DNA of 10,126 bases from an uncultured Chloroflexota bacterium (GCA_937958365.1 CALFEW010000381.1:1-10126), one strand, 5' to 3'. Shown: positions 1 to 7,617, numbered from the stretch's first letter. Numbers and translations: made by a program. The notes: a model not told the origin generated them from the sequence alone.

Positions 1-496
1 ATTCCGGTGGTCCTGCCTTAAAGCCGGTGGCGCCACACCAGCAAGCATACCAGCCCATGGGAGCCGTGCCAAACAACATGCGCGGTCTTTGCAAATGAAT
101 CATTTCGACGCCCATGCCCCAGCGGGCGTTGGTGATAAGCCGCTGGCAGCCGGCCATGTGCAGTTTGTCGGTGTACAGCAAAAAGTGTTGGCAATGACGC
201 ATCAGCAAAACGGCCGTGGTCACAATCTCCGGCACTTTTTCCTGCTGCGCATCCACCTGCTGCACCTTCAGGTTGCCCGGCAAATGACGGCCGGCGCGCT
301 GCAAAACGTCAGCCTGAATCTCCCAGGCAATAACCTGCCGGGCAACTGTCGCAATCTGGCGCGCCAGGCGCAAATCACCCGCGCCAATCTCCAACACAAC
401 GTCGTCTGGATGGATGGCTTTTAGCACTTCCCCATACGTTGGTTCATCATAGGCCGCCCAGAGGCGTTCCCAGTCACGACTTGTCGCCGGCATCAT
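1..496 (-). CDS. Class I SAM-dependent methyltransferase-like protein, partial (C-terminus beyond window)
   Basis: Translating the minus strand from the ATG at 496-494 gives 165 residues open to the window edge, so the 3' end is missing. Residues 33-49 read VVLEIGAGDLRLARQIA, a textbook motif I (SAM-binding glycine loop) of Rossmann-fold methyltransferases. A strand ending in acidic E59 (IAWEIQ) fits the ribose-binding position, and D82 (VDAQ) fits motif III. The N-terminus resembles the KsgA/Erm style (LEIGAG, then a second strand ending in E), but no NPPY motif follows, so an rRNA adenine dimethylase is not supported and the substrate is unknown. A second ATG directly follows at 493-491. 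The GGTGAGG upstream lies inside the end of the preceding gene. The start is 7 bp after that gene's stop, suggesting co-transcription. Fold assignment is fairly sure; function is open. Confidence 0.72.
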   Translation of the reverse strand, partial: MMPATSRDWERLWAAYDEPTYGEVLKAIHPDDVVLEIGAGDLRLARQIATVARQVIAWEIQADVLQRAGRHLPGNLKVQQVDAQQEKVPEIVTTAVLLMRHCQHFLLYTDKLHMAGCQRLITNARWGMGVEMIHLQRPRMLFGTAPMGWYACWCGATGFKAGPPE

Positions 497-503
497 AGAT
501 TGT

Positions 504-785
504 CTACCGCCTCACCAGTTTGTTGAAGCCAAAGGCCAACAAAAAGACCAGCCACAGAGCCACGGCCGATCCCAGGCCCCACATAATCGCGCGTCCCACG
601 CCTTCGGTGGGGTAAAGCTGCCAGGTCATAAATGCCGCAAACCCCACACTCAGCAGCACCATCATCATCAAGCCACTGCGTTGCTGAATCCACGGCTCAC
701 TCATCGCCTGCCGAATTTCAGCGTCTATCTTTTCGTCGGCCTGACGTTGTTGCTCTCTTTGTTTGCGCTTCGACTTATTCGCCAT
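504..785 (-). CDS. Small two-helix membrane protein, unknown function
   Basis: A 93-residue protein. Residues 1-30 are highly charged (K/R/Q/E-rich, NKSKRKQREQQRQADEKID) and likely form an amphipathic or coiled cytoplasmic helix. Two hydrophobic stretches follow, about 39-58 and 66-87, separated by a short loop, ending in the basic tail NKLVRR. By the positive-inside rule both ends would be cytoplasmic. The ATG at 785 has AAGGA about 7 nt upstream, just after the intergenic palindrome. The stop is 7 bp before the methyltransferase start. I do not recognise a family. It could be a small membrane anchor or an uncharacterised conserved protein; nothing ties it to glycerol metabolism except position. 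The coding call is supported by the ribosome site, tight spacing and sensible topology. Confidence 0.75.
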   Translation of the reverse strand: MANKSKRKQREQQRQADEKIDAEIRQAMSEPWIQQRSGLMMMVLLSVGFAAFMTWQLYPTEGVGRAIMWGLGSAVALWLVFLLAFGFNKLVRR

Positions 786-797
786 AAATATTCCTTG

Positions 798-826
798 AGA
801 TTGGAGATTGGTCCAATCTCCAATCT
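798..826. repeat. Perfect inverted repeat inside a heptamer array, glpC/membrane protein gap
   Basis: AGATTGGAGATTGG (798-811) and CCAATCTCCAATCT (813-826) are perfect complements around a single base. The wider gap (797-833) is built of 7-bp units on the + strand: GAGATTG, GAGATTG, GTCCAAT, CTCCAAT, CTTTAAT, ending against the glpC stop codon (834-836). On the transcript it could fold into a stem just before the AAGGA site of the next gene. No T-tract follows, so it is not a classic terminator. Confidence 0.85.
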
Positions 827-833
827 TTAATCT

Positions 834-2105
834 CTATGCTGCCTTCACCAATTCCCGCTTCTCCAGGTCATACAGCCCATAAGCTGCCGCCAGGAATTCG
901 ATGGGATGCCGCGAGGGCAAGTCGGTGCCGTGTTCCAATTGCCAGCGGCACGTTTCCGAATCGCAGGCAGTCATTTCCACCTCGTCGCCCTGTTCAGCCA
1001 CGAAGTCGAACAATTCTGCGCCTACGTCCATAGCGATCTGATACTTTTCTTTCTTGTAGCCATACGTCCCGGCGATGCCACAACAGCGGGCGTGGCTTTC
1101 GCGCAAATCAATGCCGGGGATTAAGGCCATGATGTCCATCGCCGGTTTGCCTACGCGGTGCGCCCGGTATTGACAGGGTGCGTGGTAGGGCAGCACCATG
1201 TTGATCTCGTGGAAATCGGTCTTCAATTCGCCGCGGTCATGCAGTTCGCGCAGCCATTCAAAGATGTCCCAGGTGGCCTGGGTGATGGCTTTGGCGTTGG
1301 GTCCATCCATGTCCAGCAGTTCTGGCGCTTCTTCTTTCAGGGTTAGCGTGCAGCTTGTGCTGGTTCCCACGATGTCTAATCCGGCCTGCGCATAGACCAG
1401 CAGCTTGTTGATATTATTTTGATGATATTCGGTGGCGGCGTCAAATTCGCCGTTGCTTAGCAGCGGCAGGCCGCAGCAATTTTGCGGCGGAACCAGCACT
1501 TCGTAGCCGTTGTGTTCAAACACGGCCACGGCCGCTTTGCCGATGAACGGTTCGTAGTACATGGTGGCGCAGCCGTGGTAGTAGACCACTTTTTTGTCAG
1601 ATTTCAGGCGGTACGCCTGGGTTTTCTTGAACCAATCGCCAAAGGTTCCGGTGGTAGACCAGTGGGGCAGGGGCGCTTCGCGGGCGATGCCCATGACTTT
1701 CTCGGCCAGGGCGCGGCTGACGGGATTGTGCATGCCGAAATTTGCCAGCGCCGGGGCGATGCTGCCCAGTTTGCCCAGCGTTTCGTTGCGCCCCAGCAGC
1801 CGGTTACGCAAGGGGATGCCTTCTTCGACCATGATTTGGGCACGAGCGCGGGCGTTGAGTTCGGCGATTTTGACGCCGGTGGGGCAGACTTCGTTGCAGA
1901 CGCGGCAGCCGGAGCAGTAATCAACCGAATGGTCGGGGGTTTGCGGCTGGCCGTTTTCGCGGAAGCGCTGCGCCTGTGGGCCGACGTATTTGGGACCGGG
2001 AAACAGATCGGTCACGGCCGATACCGGGCAGTAGCTGGTGCAAATATTGCACTTGATACATTCGTCTAAGGAAGGTCCTACGGAATGCCATGATTGTGTG
2101 TGCAT
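834..2105 (-). CDS. glpC: Anaerobic-type glycerol-3-phosphate dehydrogenase, iron-sulfur subunit C
   Basis: The 423-residue protein is close to E. coli GlpC (about 396). It is the iron-sulfur subunit that docks GlpAB to the membrane and passes electrons to the quinone pool. N-terminal region: two [4Fe-4S] ferredoxin motifs, C16-C19-C22-C26-P (CIKCNICTSYCP) and C64-C67-C70-C74-P (CSGCRVCNEVCP). C-terminal half: two cysteine-rich CCG domains, C179 with C210-C211-G212, and C311 with C341-C342-G343, as in heterodisulfide-reductase-type subunits; a further CDSETC lies at 381-386. The open frame continues upstream into glpB, but the ATG at 2105 (MHTQSWHS) is chosen because it lies 11 bp after the glpB stop, has a GAGAGA stretch upstream, and places the first cysteine motif at the usual distance. 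It ends at 834 against a heptamer repeat array. Confidence 0.95.
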   Translation of the reverse strand: MHTQSWHSVGPSLDECIKCNICTSYCPVSAVTDLFPGPKYVGPQAQRFRENGQPQTPDHSVDYCSGCRVCNEVCPTGVKIAELNARARAQIMVEEGIPLRNRLLGRNETLGKLGSIAPALANFGMHNPVSRALAEKVMGIAREAPLPHWSTTGTFGDWFKKTQAYRLKSDKKVVYYHGCATMYYEPFIGKAAVAVFEHNGYEVLVPPQNCCGLPLLSNGEFDAATEYHQNNINKLLVYAQAGLDIVGTSTSCTLTLKEEAPELLDMDGPNAKAITQATWDIFEWLRELHDRGELKTDFHEINMVLPYHAPCQYRAHRVGKPAMDIMALIPGIDLRESHARCCGIAGTYGYKKEKYQIAMDVGAELFDFVAEQGDEVEMTACDSETCRWQLEHGTDLPSRHPIEFLAAAYGLYDLEKRELVKAA

Positions 2106-2116
2106 AATCGTCTCTC

Positions 2117-3394
2117 TCAGCCGCACAACGCCTGGGCGGCGGCCACACCGGTGGCTACGGCCGTTCCCTCGGTGCTGCGTTCCTGGATGGCGTCGTTGTG
2201 GGCCAACAAGGCTCCGGCGGCCCACAGGTTGGCATAGAGCGGTTGTCCATTTTCCGCCACCGGCTGGAAATTCTGGTTGACGGCGACGCCACCGGCAAAC
2301 ACCGGATGTCCTTGCGGATTCAGGAAGCTGGCCTGGAACCAATCGGCCCGGTTTTGCGGTACGGTGAGCGGCAGATTGAAGATGGTTTCCCAGACACGGC
2401 CGTTCACATCACTGTTAAATCCACCACCTAAAATACCGCCGGTCGCCAGCAAATAGTTATCGGCGCGCAGTTTGAGCGGCCGGGAACTGGTGGCGCTTTC
2501 TACCCAACGCACCGCGCCGGGTGCGCCGTTGGGGGCGATGGTTTCGGCGGCGATGATTTCCATACCGGCCGTCAGGCGCACGCCCAGACTTTGCAGGTGG
2601 CGGCGGAAGGCTTTAAACAGACGCACGCCGGGCACGCTGGGCGGCAAGGTGGGAATCTCAAAAACCGGCGAGTTGGTCTCTCGTTCCAGTTCGGCCAGCA
2701 GTGTCATGTGGGCTTCCATGCCCAAAATCGCCGGGAGGCCAATGCGTTCGCCAGGGCGGACTATTTTGCGCAGGGCTGCGCCCAGGAGGGCGCGCTGCTC
2801 TTTGTTGTCTAATCCCTGGGCTAACTGCACCGTGTTGCTGTCGCGCCGGTCGGTGATGAGTTTCAGCGGCAGGAAGGCGGCGCGCGCCAGGTAGCCTAGT
2901 TTGCACAGATTTTCGGCGATGAGTTCAGGGTAAAAATCGCGCATCCCTTCAAACCCGACGATAAGCATTGGTTCGGCGCGGCTTAGATCGCCGGCCAGTT
3001 GGGCCATGGGAGCCAGGTATGTAGGCCGCGCCGCGCCGGCGGGTGAAGGCAGCAGCAGATTTTCGCCGGGAGTGGCCGCGCCACCGTAGGGCACGCCGAT
3101 GTCTTTGCTGAGGGCGACGAAGGTAGCCAGCGTTTGGGCGACGTGTTCGTCGCTAAGGTGGGCGTAAGGGTGGCGGGGATTGGTTCGGACGAAGGTGGCA
3201 ATTTGTTCCAACGGCCGTTTCACCGGTATGTCCGGCTGCGCTGGCGTATAGCCAAGCACGTCAATCGTGCCCGCGCCCCAGTGCATGGAGCCTAACCCTT
3301 TGGCGGCTATGGTTACGTGTAGACCGGCTTTAACGGCCGTATAGGCGGCCATCAACCCGCTCAATCCTGCGCCAATGACGAGTAACTCAGACAT
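2117..3394 (-). CDS. glpB: Anaerobic-type glycerol-3-phosphate dehydrogenase, flavoprotein subunit B
   Basis: A 425-residue protein (E. coli GlpB about 419). The N-terminus has the dinucleotide-binding motif VIGAGLSG (residues 6-13). The C-terminus, with NLWAAGALLAHNDAIQERSTEGTA in the region before the last 20 residues, is typical of GlpB and fumarate-reductase-like flavoproteins. GlpB is known as the second flavin-carrying subunit, linking GlpA to the iron-sulfur subunit. The chosen start is the ATG at 3394 (MSELLVIGAG). It overlaps the end of glpA by 8 bp and is preceded by GAGGAGGT at ideal spacing, which indicates translational coupling. A longer in-frame start at 3427 would add an arginine-rich extension encoded inside glpA and is rejected. 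Three exact copies of the ACGGCCGT-type palindrome or more fall in this gene (2157, 2396, 3211, 3333). Confidence 0.94.
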   Translation of the reverse strand: MSELLVIGAGLSGLMAAYTAVKAGLHVTIAAKGLGSMHWGAGTIDVLGYTPAQPDIPVKRPLEQIATFVRTNPRHPYAHLSDEHVAQTLATFVALSKDIGVPYGGAATPGENLLLPSPAGAARPTYLAPMAQLAGDLSRAEPMLIVGFEGMRDFYPELIAENLCKLGYLARAAFLPLKLITDRRDSNTVQLAQGLDNKEQRALLGAALRKIVRPGERIGLPAILGMEAHMTLLAELERETNSPVFEIPTLPPSVPGVRLFKAFRRHLQSLGVRLTAGMEIIAAETIAPNGAPGAVRWVESATSSRPLKLRADNYLLATGGILGGGFNSDVNGRVWETIFNLPLTVPQNRADWFQASFLNPQGHPVFAGGVAVNQNFQPVAENGQPLYANLWAAGALLAHNDAIQERSTEGTAVATGVAAAQALCG

Positions 3395-5183
3395 CGGCCA
3401 CCTCCTCGGCTGTCGGCGTCGTGTCAAAATGGTAAAAATCGGTGACAGGGCTGGATAGCTCTTTGTCCGGCAGGTGGTCGGCGTTCATCAGGCTCATGTA
3501 GATCAATTCATCCAGCCGTTCTTGCTTAAGCTGGCGGCCCCATAAGATGGGCGTCACCCCTTTCCAACGTTCTTGCAAAAAGTCGCGCAGCAGGAGGTTG
3601 GGATTGAAAGAAGTGGCGGTATTGGCGGCAAGATGGCTGGCGGCACGGCCGTTAGTGGTACGCCCATTATGGCTGTCGGCATCGCTGACCAAATTGTGGC
3701 CGGGCGACTGTAAATAGGCGACGTTCCATTGGGCTGCGCCGCCGGCTTCGTCGCTCATGTTCACTTCCCAACTGCCCGCCTTTTTCATCTCGTGCAAAAT
3801 GCCCACGGCGCGATAGGTGCAAAATCCACCCTGGCATGGCCCTTTGCCCAGGCGTACGTCGCGCCGCAGGTCGTCCAGGGTCAGCAGCGGATTGCGCCGG
3901 GCGGCGTTTTCGATCATCGTGCGCGTCGCCAGTTCGCATTCGCAGACCAGTTCGGCCTGTAAATGTTTTTCTTCGATTTCGTGCAGGCGGTGGCCCAGCC
4001 AGTAATGCCCCTGTTCCACGCCGGGGACGGGGGTGGTGGCGGTGATACACGGCCGTTCCGTGCCCAAATGGCGGCAAATATCATCCACCGTCGCTTCGGC
4101 CATCAGGCGGAAGGTGGTCCACTTACCGCCGGTAATGGTGAGAAAGCCAGAAACCCCTTCCCGCTCTTGATGATCTAATAGAGCGAGCTTGCGGGTCACG
4201 TCGCGCCCTTTGCCGCTGGTGTAGGTGTCCTGGAATAACGGCCGTACCCCTGCCCAGGCCCGCAGCACCCGCGCCTGAGCAAAACCGGGGACCATTTTGT
4301 CCCCTTCTTCCAGCATTTTGGCAACTTCCCACGGCTCAATCCGCAGAGGTTCCGGTTCCGGCACGTTAATCGAAGTGGTGCCAATCACGCAAACTGTGTG
4401 GCTGGGCACAATAATGTCGCCATCCGACGGGCTTTTGCAGCGATTCACCACCGTATTCACCAGCCGATGGTTCATCGCCACCATCGTGCCCTTGCTGGGC
4501 ATAATGCTGATCTGGATACCCGCCAGCGCCGCCAGCTTACCCGTCCAGGCGCCGGCGGCATTCACGGTTATGTCGGCGTGAATCTCCGTTTCTTCGCCGG
4601 TGACCACATTGTGGACAATCGCGCCGGCAACACGACGGTCGCTGTCACCGCCGGTCATGATCAAACTGGTCACTTCATGATAGGTCAGAATTTGCGCGCC
4701 GGCGTTACGGGCCGCCTGCGCCGTGGCATGAGCCGCCAGAAAGCTGTCCGATGAGCCATCTGGCACTTCAAAGACGCGGCTGATACGCGGGTTGAGCAGC
4801 GGTTCACGCCGCAGCGCCTCAGCTACGGGAATTTCAGTACAAGGGATGCCGACGGCGTCGCAGCCGGCTTTGAATTTGTTGGGATAATCGCCCTCGTCTT
4901 CGGGCAGCACGACAAAAAACCCACTGGTGTCTTCGATACAGTGGGCGTGGGTGACACGTAAAATTTTATTTTCAGCGATGCACTCGGCCGCACCGTGGGG
5001 GTCTTTGACGGCATAACGGCCGCCGCTGTGCAGCAAGCCATGATACCGCCCCGACGTGCCATGCGTCAGGTCGCGTCGTTCTACTAAAATAACTTTGAAA
5101 CCACGCAGCGCCGCATCCCAGGCCACGCCTGTGCCTGTAGCTCCACCGCCAATGACCAGAACTTCAGTTTGTAAACGGTTCAT
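3387..5183 (-). CDS. glpA: Anaerobic-type glycerol-3-phosphate dehydrogenase, catalytic subunit A
   Basis: This FAD-dependent subunit oxidises sn-glycerol-3-phosphate to dihydroxyacetone phosphate. Visible features: the Rossmann glycine motif VIGGGATGTG (10-19), the GlpA/GlpD-type substrate region SGRYHGLLHSGGRYA (44-58), and near 348-357 LTITGGKWTT, the usual FAD-contacting block. A BFD-like [2Fe-2S] region follows with C414-E-C416 and C450-QGGF-C455; this separates GlpA from the single-subunit aerobic GlpD. At 598 residues it is about 55 longer than E. coli GlpA (542). The extra length seems to sit in a polar low-complexity linker (about 475-527) before the conserved tail (LRDFLQERWKG, about 532-542). 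The start at 5183 (MNRLQTEV) has GGGGAG upstream; a TTG five codons earlier is less likely. It is followed by glpB with an 8-bp overlap. Confidence 0.95.
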   Translation of the reverse strand: MNRLQTEVLVIGGGATGTGVAWDAALRGFKVILVERRDLTHGTSGRYHGLLHSGGRYAVKDPHGAAECIAENKILRVTHAHCIEDTSGFFVVLPEDEGDYPNKFKAGCDAVGIPCTEIPVAEALRREPLLNPRISRVFEVPDGSSDSFLAAHATAQAARNAGAQILTYHEVTSLIMTGGDSDRRVAGAIVHNVVTGEETEIHADITVNAAGAWTGKLAALAGIQISIMPSKGTMVAMNHRLVNTVVNRCKSPSDGDIIVPSHTVCVIGTTSINVPEPEPLRIEPWEVAKMLEEGDKMVPGFAQARVLRAWAGVRPLFQDTYTSGKGRDVTRKLALLDHQEREGVSGFLTITGGKWTTFRLMAEATVDDICRHLGTERPCITATTPVPGVEQGHYWLGHRLHEIEEKHLQAELVCECELATRTMIENAARRNPLLTLDDLRRDVRLGKGPCQGGFCTYRAVGILHEMKKAGSWEVNMSDEAGGAAQWNVAYLQSPGHNLVSDADSHNGRTTNGRAASHLAANTATSFNPNLLLRDFLQERWKGVTPILWGRQLKQERLDELIYMSLMNADHLPDKELSSPVTDFYHFDTTPTAEEVADV

Positions 5184-5203
5184 CTTGGGTCTCCCCAAAA
5201 AGA

Positions 5204-5314
5204 AATTGTGAATTGTGAATGGGGAATTGTGAATGGTGAATGAATCCGGCTGTCGCCAGACTCATTCACCCTCTTACTTCACAATTCTTACTTCACAATT
5301 CACAATTCACAATT
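5204..5314. repeat. Heptamer-repeat inverted array, glpK/glpA gap
   Basis: The gap holds six left-arm 7-mers in strict phase (AATTGTG, AATTGTG, AATGGGG, AATTGTG, AATGGTG, AATGAAT; 5204-5245) and a right arm of CTTACTT and CACAATT units (5273-5314), also in 7-bp phase. The arms pair as 5204-5219 with 5299-5314 (16 bp perfect), 5224-5233 with 5278-5287 (10 bp), and 5235-5243 with 5262-5270 (9 bp), leaving a loop around 5244-5261. The right arm runs into the glpK stop codon (5313-5315). A very long intercistronic hairpin is expected in the mRNA. Confidence 0.9.
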
Positions 5315-6821
5315 ACTCTACCCAGTCGAAGGTGCGGGTGACGGCCTTCTTCCATTGGGCGTAAAGCGCGGTGCTGGCATTGCTGCCTTCAGTGGGTTCC
5401 CAGGTCTTGGCGATACCCCAGTTGGCGCGCATTTCGTCCGTGCTTTGCCAGAAACCGACGGCGTAACCGGCGGCATAAGCAGCACCCAGGGCGGTGGTTT
5501 CGGCCACTTTCGGGCGCACGACGGGTACGTCCAGCACGTCGGACTGGAATTGCATGAGCGTGTCATTGTAGACCATGCCACCGTCAACCTTGAGGGCGGT
5601 TAACGGTACGCCGGAGTCGGCGTTCATGGCATCCAACACTTCGCGGGTCTGGTAAGCGGTCGCTTCCAGGGCAGCGCGGGCGATGTGGCCTTTCTTGACG
5701 TAGCGGGTGAGGCCAACGATGGCGCCACGCGCGTCGGAGCGCCAGTAGGGGGCGAACAGGCCGGAGAAGGCGGGGACGAAGTAAACGCCACCGTTGTCTT
5801 CGACGCTCTTGGCGTAATCTTCGATGTGGGGGGAGAAATCGAAGAAGTTCAGGTTGTCGCGCAGCCATTGGACCAGCGCACCGGTGATGGCGATAGAGCC
5901 TTCCAGGGCGTAGACGGCCGGTTCGTCACCGAATTTGTAGCACAGGGTTGTCAACAAACCGCTCTTGGAGGGCACGATCTTGGTGCCGGTGTTGAGGATC
6001 ATGAAGCAGCCGGTGCCGTAGGTGTTTTTGGCTTCGCCGGGGCTGAAGCAGGCTTGCCCGACGGTGGCGGCTTGTTGGTCGCCCAGGTCGCCGGCGACGG
6101 CGATGCGGCCGCCGAAGGGGCCGGCTTCTTTGGTGTAGCCATAGACAAAGGAAGATGGCTTGACGGCCGGCAGCATGGACATGGGGATGGTCATCTCTTT
6201 GCAGATGGACTCGGACCAGTTGAGGGTCTCCAGGTTCATGAGCATGGTACGGCTGGCGTTGCTAACGTCGGTGACGTGCGCGCCGCCCTGAGGACCGCCG
6301 GTGAGGTTCCAGATGACCCAGGTGTCAATATTGCCGAAGAGGGCATCACCGCGCTCGGCTGCGGCGCGAACGCCTTCAACGTTGTCGAGGATCCATTTCA
6401 CTTTCGGGCCGGAGAAGTAGGTGGCCAGGGGTAAACCAACCTTGTCGCGGAACCGATTTTGGCCGACGCCGCCTTCCAAATCTTTGATGATTTTGTCGGT
6501 GCGGGTGTCTTGCCAGACAATGGCATTGTAATAGGGCTTGCCGGTGTTTTTGTCCCAAACGACGGTGGTTTCACGCTGGTTGGTGATGCCGACGGCGGCG
6601 AGGTCGGCGGCGGTGAGGCCGGCATTCTTCATGGCGCCTTTCACGACGTCTTGGGTGCGCGCCCAGATTTCCATGGGATCATGCTCTACCCAGCCTGGCT
6701 TGGGGTAGATTTGCTCGTGTTCCATCTGGTGGATGCCTACAGGTTCGCCGGAATGGTTGAAGATCATGCAACGGGTGCTGGTGGTACCCTGATCAATTGC
6801 GGCTACAAATTTTTCTGCCAT
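5313..6821 (-). CDS. glpK: Glycerol kinase
   Basis: FGGY-family kinase converting glycerol and ATP to sn-glycerol-3-phosphate in the cytoplasm. Length is 502 residues, the same as E. coli GlpK. Visible: the ATP phosphate loop DQGTTSTR (10-17); glycerol-binding R83-E84 (NQRET) and W103 (WQDTRT); Y135; catalytic base D248 in GDQQAA; YGTGCF (268-273); the FGGY signature around 370-390 (GLTRYVKKGHIARAALEATAY region); and DGG (413-415). R239 lines up with the E. coli fructose-1,6-bisphosphate-binding arginine, so allosteric inhibition is possible. The histidine that HPr phosphorylates in Enterococcus GlpK is not present in the matching loop (YGYTKEAGPFGG), so that control is unlikely. The ATG at 6821 has AAGGAG upstream, followed by CAAAAAAAA. 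The gene lies 81 bp after dhaL and 129 bp before glpA. Confidence 0.98.
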   Translation of the reverse strand: MAEKFVAAIDQGTTSTRCMIFNHSGEPVGIHQMEHEQIYPKPGWVEHDPMEIWARTQDVVKGAMKNAGLTAADLAAVGITNQRETTVVWDKNTGKPYYNAIVWQDTRTDKIIKDLEGGVGQNRFRDKVGLPLATYFSGPKVKWILDNVEGVRAAAERGDALFGNIDTWVIWNLTGGPQGGAHVTDVSNASRTMLMNLETLNWSESICKEMTIPMSMLPAVKPSSFVYGYTKEAGPFGGRIAVAGDLGDQQAATVGQACFSPGEAKNTYGTGCFMILNTGTKIVPSKSGLLTTLCYKFGDEPAVYALEGSIAITGALVQWLRDNLNFFDFSPHIEDYAKSVEDNGGVYFVPAFSGLFAPYWRSDARGAIVGLTRYVKKGHIARAALEATAYQTREVLDAMNADSGVPLTALKVDGGMVYNDTLMQFQSDVLDVPVVRPKVAETTALGAAYAAGYAVGFWQSTDEMRANWGIAKTWEPTEGSNASTALYAQWKKAVTRTFDWVE

Positions 6822-6855
6822 TTTTTTTGCTCCTTCAGATCAAAATAGTGGGTGG

Positions 6856-6888
6856 GGCGGCGAGGGCATTTGTTGCCGGTTCGCCGCC
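6856..6888. repeat. GC-rich intercistronic hairpin between dhaL and glpK
   Basis: GGCGGCGA (6856-6863) pairs with TCGCCGCC (6881-6888); inside, GGCA (6865-6868) can pair with TGCC (6874-6877) around a 5-base loop. In the transcribed (minus) direction no run of T follows the stem, so a processing, mRNA-stabilising or partial attenuation hairpin is more likely than a full terminator. Confidence 0.7.
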
Positions 6889-6902
6889 ATCCTGTTGGGT
6901 TA

Positions 6903-7532
6903 TTAAGCTTCTAAAGTATCCAGTAACGCTTTTAACATGAGATAGGAGGAAGTTGCGCCGGGGTCTTGATGCCCTCTGCTGCGTTCTCCCAGGTAGCTGG
7001 CCCGGCCCTTGCGGGCGATGAGGGGGATGGTGTTTTTCATGCCTTGTTCGGCGGCGTTAACGGCCGTTTCCAGGGCATCGTGGGTGTTTTTGCCTTCATC
7101 GAGGGCCGCCTGCATGGCCTCTAATGCCGGAGACCAGGCGTCGAACATGGTTTTGTCTTCAAGTTGGGCGCGCCCACGTTGGACAATGCCTTCAACACCG
7201 GTCTTGAGCATTTTGAAGAGATCTTCATCGCTCAGCTCTTCTTTGGAGGCCAAAGCCATGCCGCTGCGCATGAAAAAAGTGCCATAAAGTGGGCCGCTGG
7301 CGCCACCGACGCTGGAAATAAGCGTCATGCCTGTGGTTTTCAGGATGTTACCGATGTCTTTATCGGCGACGCTGGGCAGTTTTTCCATGACTTTGCCAAA
7401 GCCGCGTGTCATGTTGATACCGTGATCGGCGTCACCAATAGCGGCGTCTAGCTGGGTAAGGTATTCTTTGTTGTCTTTCATGACAACGGCCGTTGCTTCC
7501 AACCATTGGACAATCTGATCTCTTGTGACCAT
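6903..7532 (-). CDS. dhaL: Dihydroxyacetone kinase, ADP/ATP-binding subunit DhaL
   Basis: A 209-residue protein (E. coli DhaL about 210). The nucleotide and Mg-binding motif LDAAIGDADHGINM (28-41) supplies the three aspartates D29, D34, D36 that correspond to D30, D35, D37 of E. coli. GGASGPLYG (76-84), DKTMFDAW (126-133) and a conserved C-terminal RKGRASYLGERSxGHxDPGA block (174-193) are all present. DhaL carries the nucleotide that phosphorylates dihydroxyacetone held by DhaK. In PTS-type systems its ADP is recharged by DhaM; no dhaM is in this window. The ATG at 7532 has AAGGA 8 nt upstream. dhaK ends 85 bp before it. Confidence 0.96.
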   Translation of the reverse strand: MVTRDQIVQWLEATAVVMKDNKEYLTQLDAAIGDADHGINMTRGFGKVMEKLPSVADKDIGNILKTTGMTLISSVGGASGPLYGTFFMRSGMALASKEELSDEDLFKMLKTGVEGIVQRGRAQLEDKTMFDAWSPALEAMQAALDEGKNTHDALETAVNAAEQGMKNTIPLIARKGRASYLGERSRGHQDPGATSSYLMLKALLDTLEA

Positions 7533-7548
7533 AGTGCCTGTCCTTCGA

Positions 7549-7617
7549 GAGTTGTTAGTTGGTAGTTGTCCGTAATAGCTTGCTATCCACTATCTACTAT
7601 TTACTACCAACTGTTGA
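7549..7617. repeat. Heptamer-repeat inverted array, dhaK/dhaL gap
   Basis: Left part (+ strand): GAGTTGT, TAGTTGG, TAGTTGT (7549-7569). Right part: CTATCCA, CTATCTA, CTATTTA, CTACCAA, CTGTTGA (7583-7617), five units in perfect 7-bp phase ending directly before the dhaK stop codon (7618-7620). AGTTGGTAGT (7557-7566) pairs perfectly with ACTACCAACT (7603-7612). A small ATAG/CTAT stem sits in the loop. Same architecture as the arrays in the glpK/glpA and glpC gaps but with a different heptamer. Confidence 0.85.

Noticed and set aside
786..833. Rho-independent terminator after glpC
   Set aside because: The palindrome has almost no loop, is AT/GC mixed and is not followed by a T-tract in the transcribed direction.
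2106..2342. Longer start for glpC extending 79 codons into glpB
   Set aside because: The extension is Arg/Pro-rich shadow of glpB; the ATG at 2105 has proper spacing and family-like length.
3395..3427. Longer start for glpB with an arginine-rich N-terminus
   Set aside because: It lies within glpA and precedes the dinucleotide-binding motif without need; the internal ATG has a strong GAGGAGGT site.
5685..6434. A 249-codon plus-strand open frame opposite glpK
   Set aside because: Gly/Val/Ala/Asp-rich antisense shadow of a highly conserved kinase gene with GC-rich third positions; no independent evidence.
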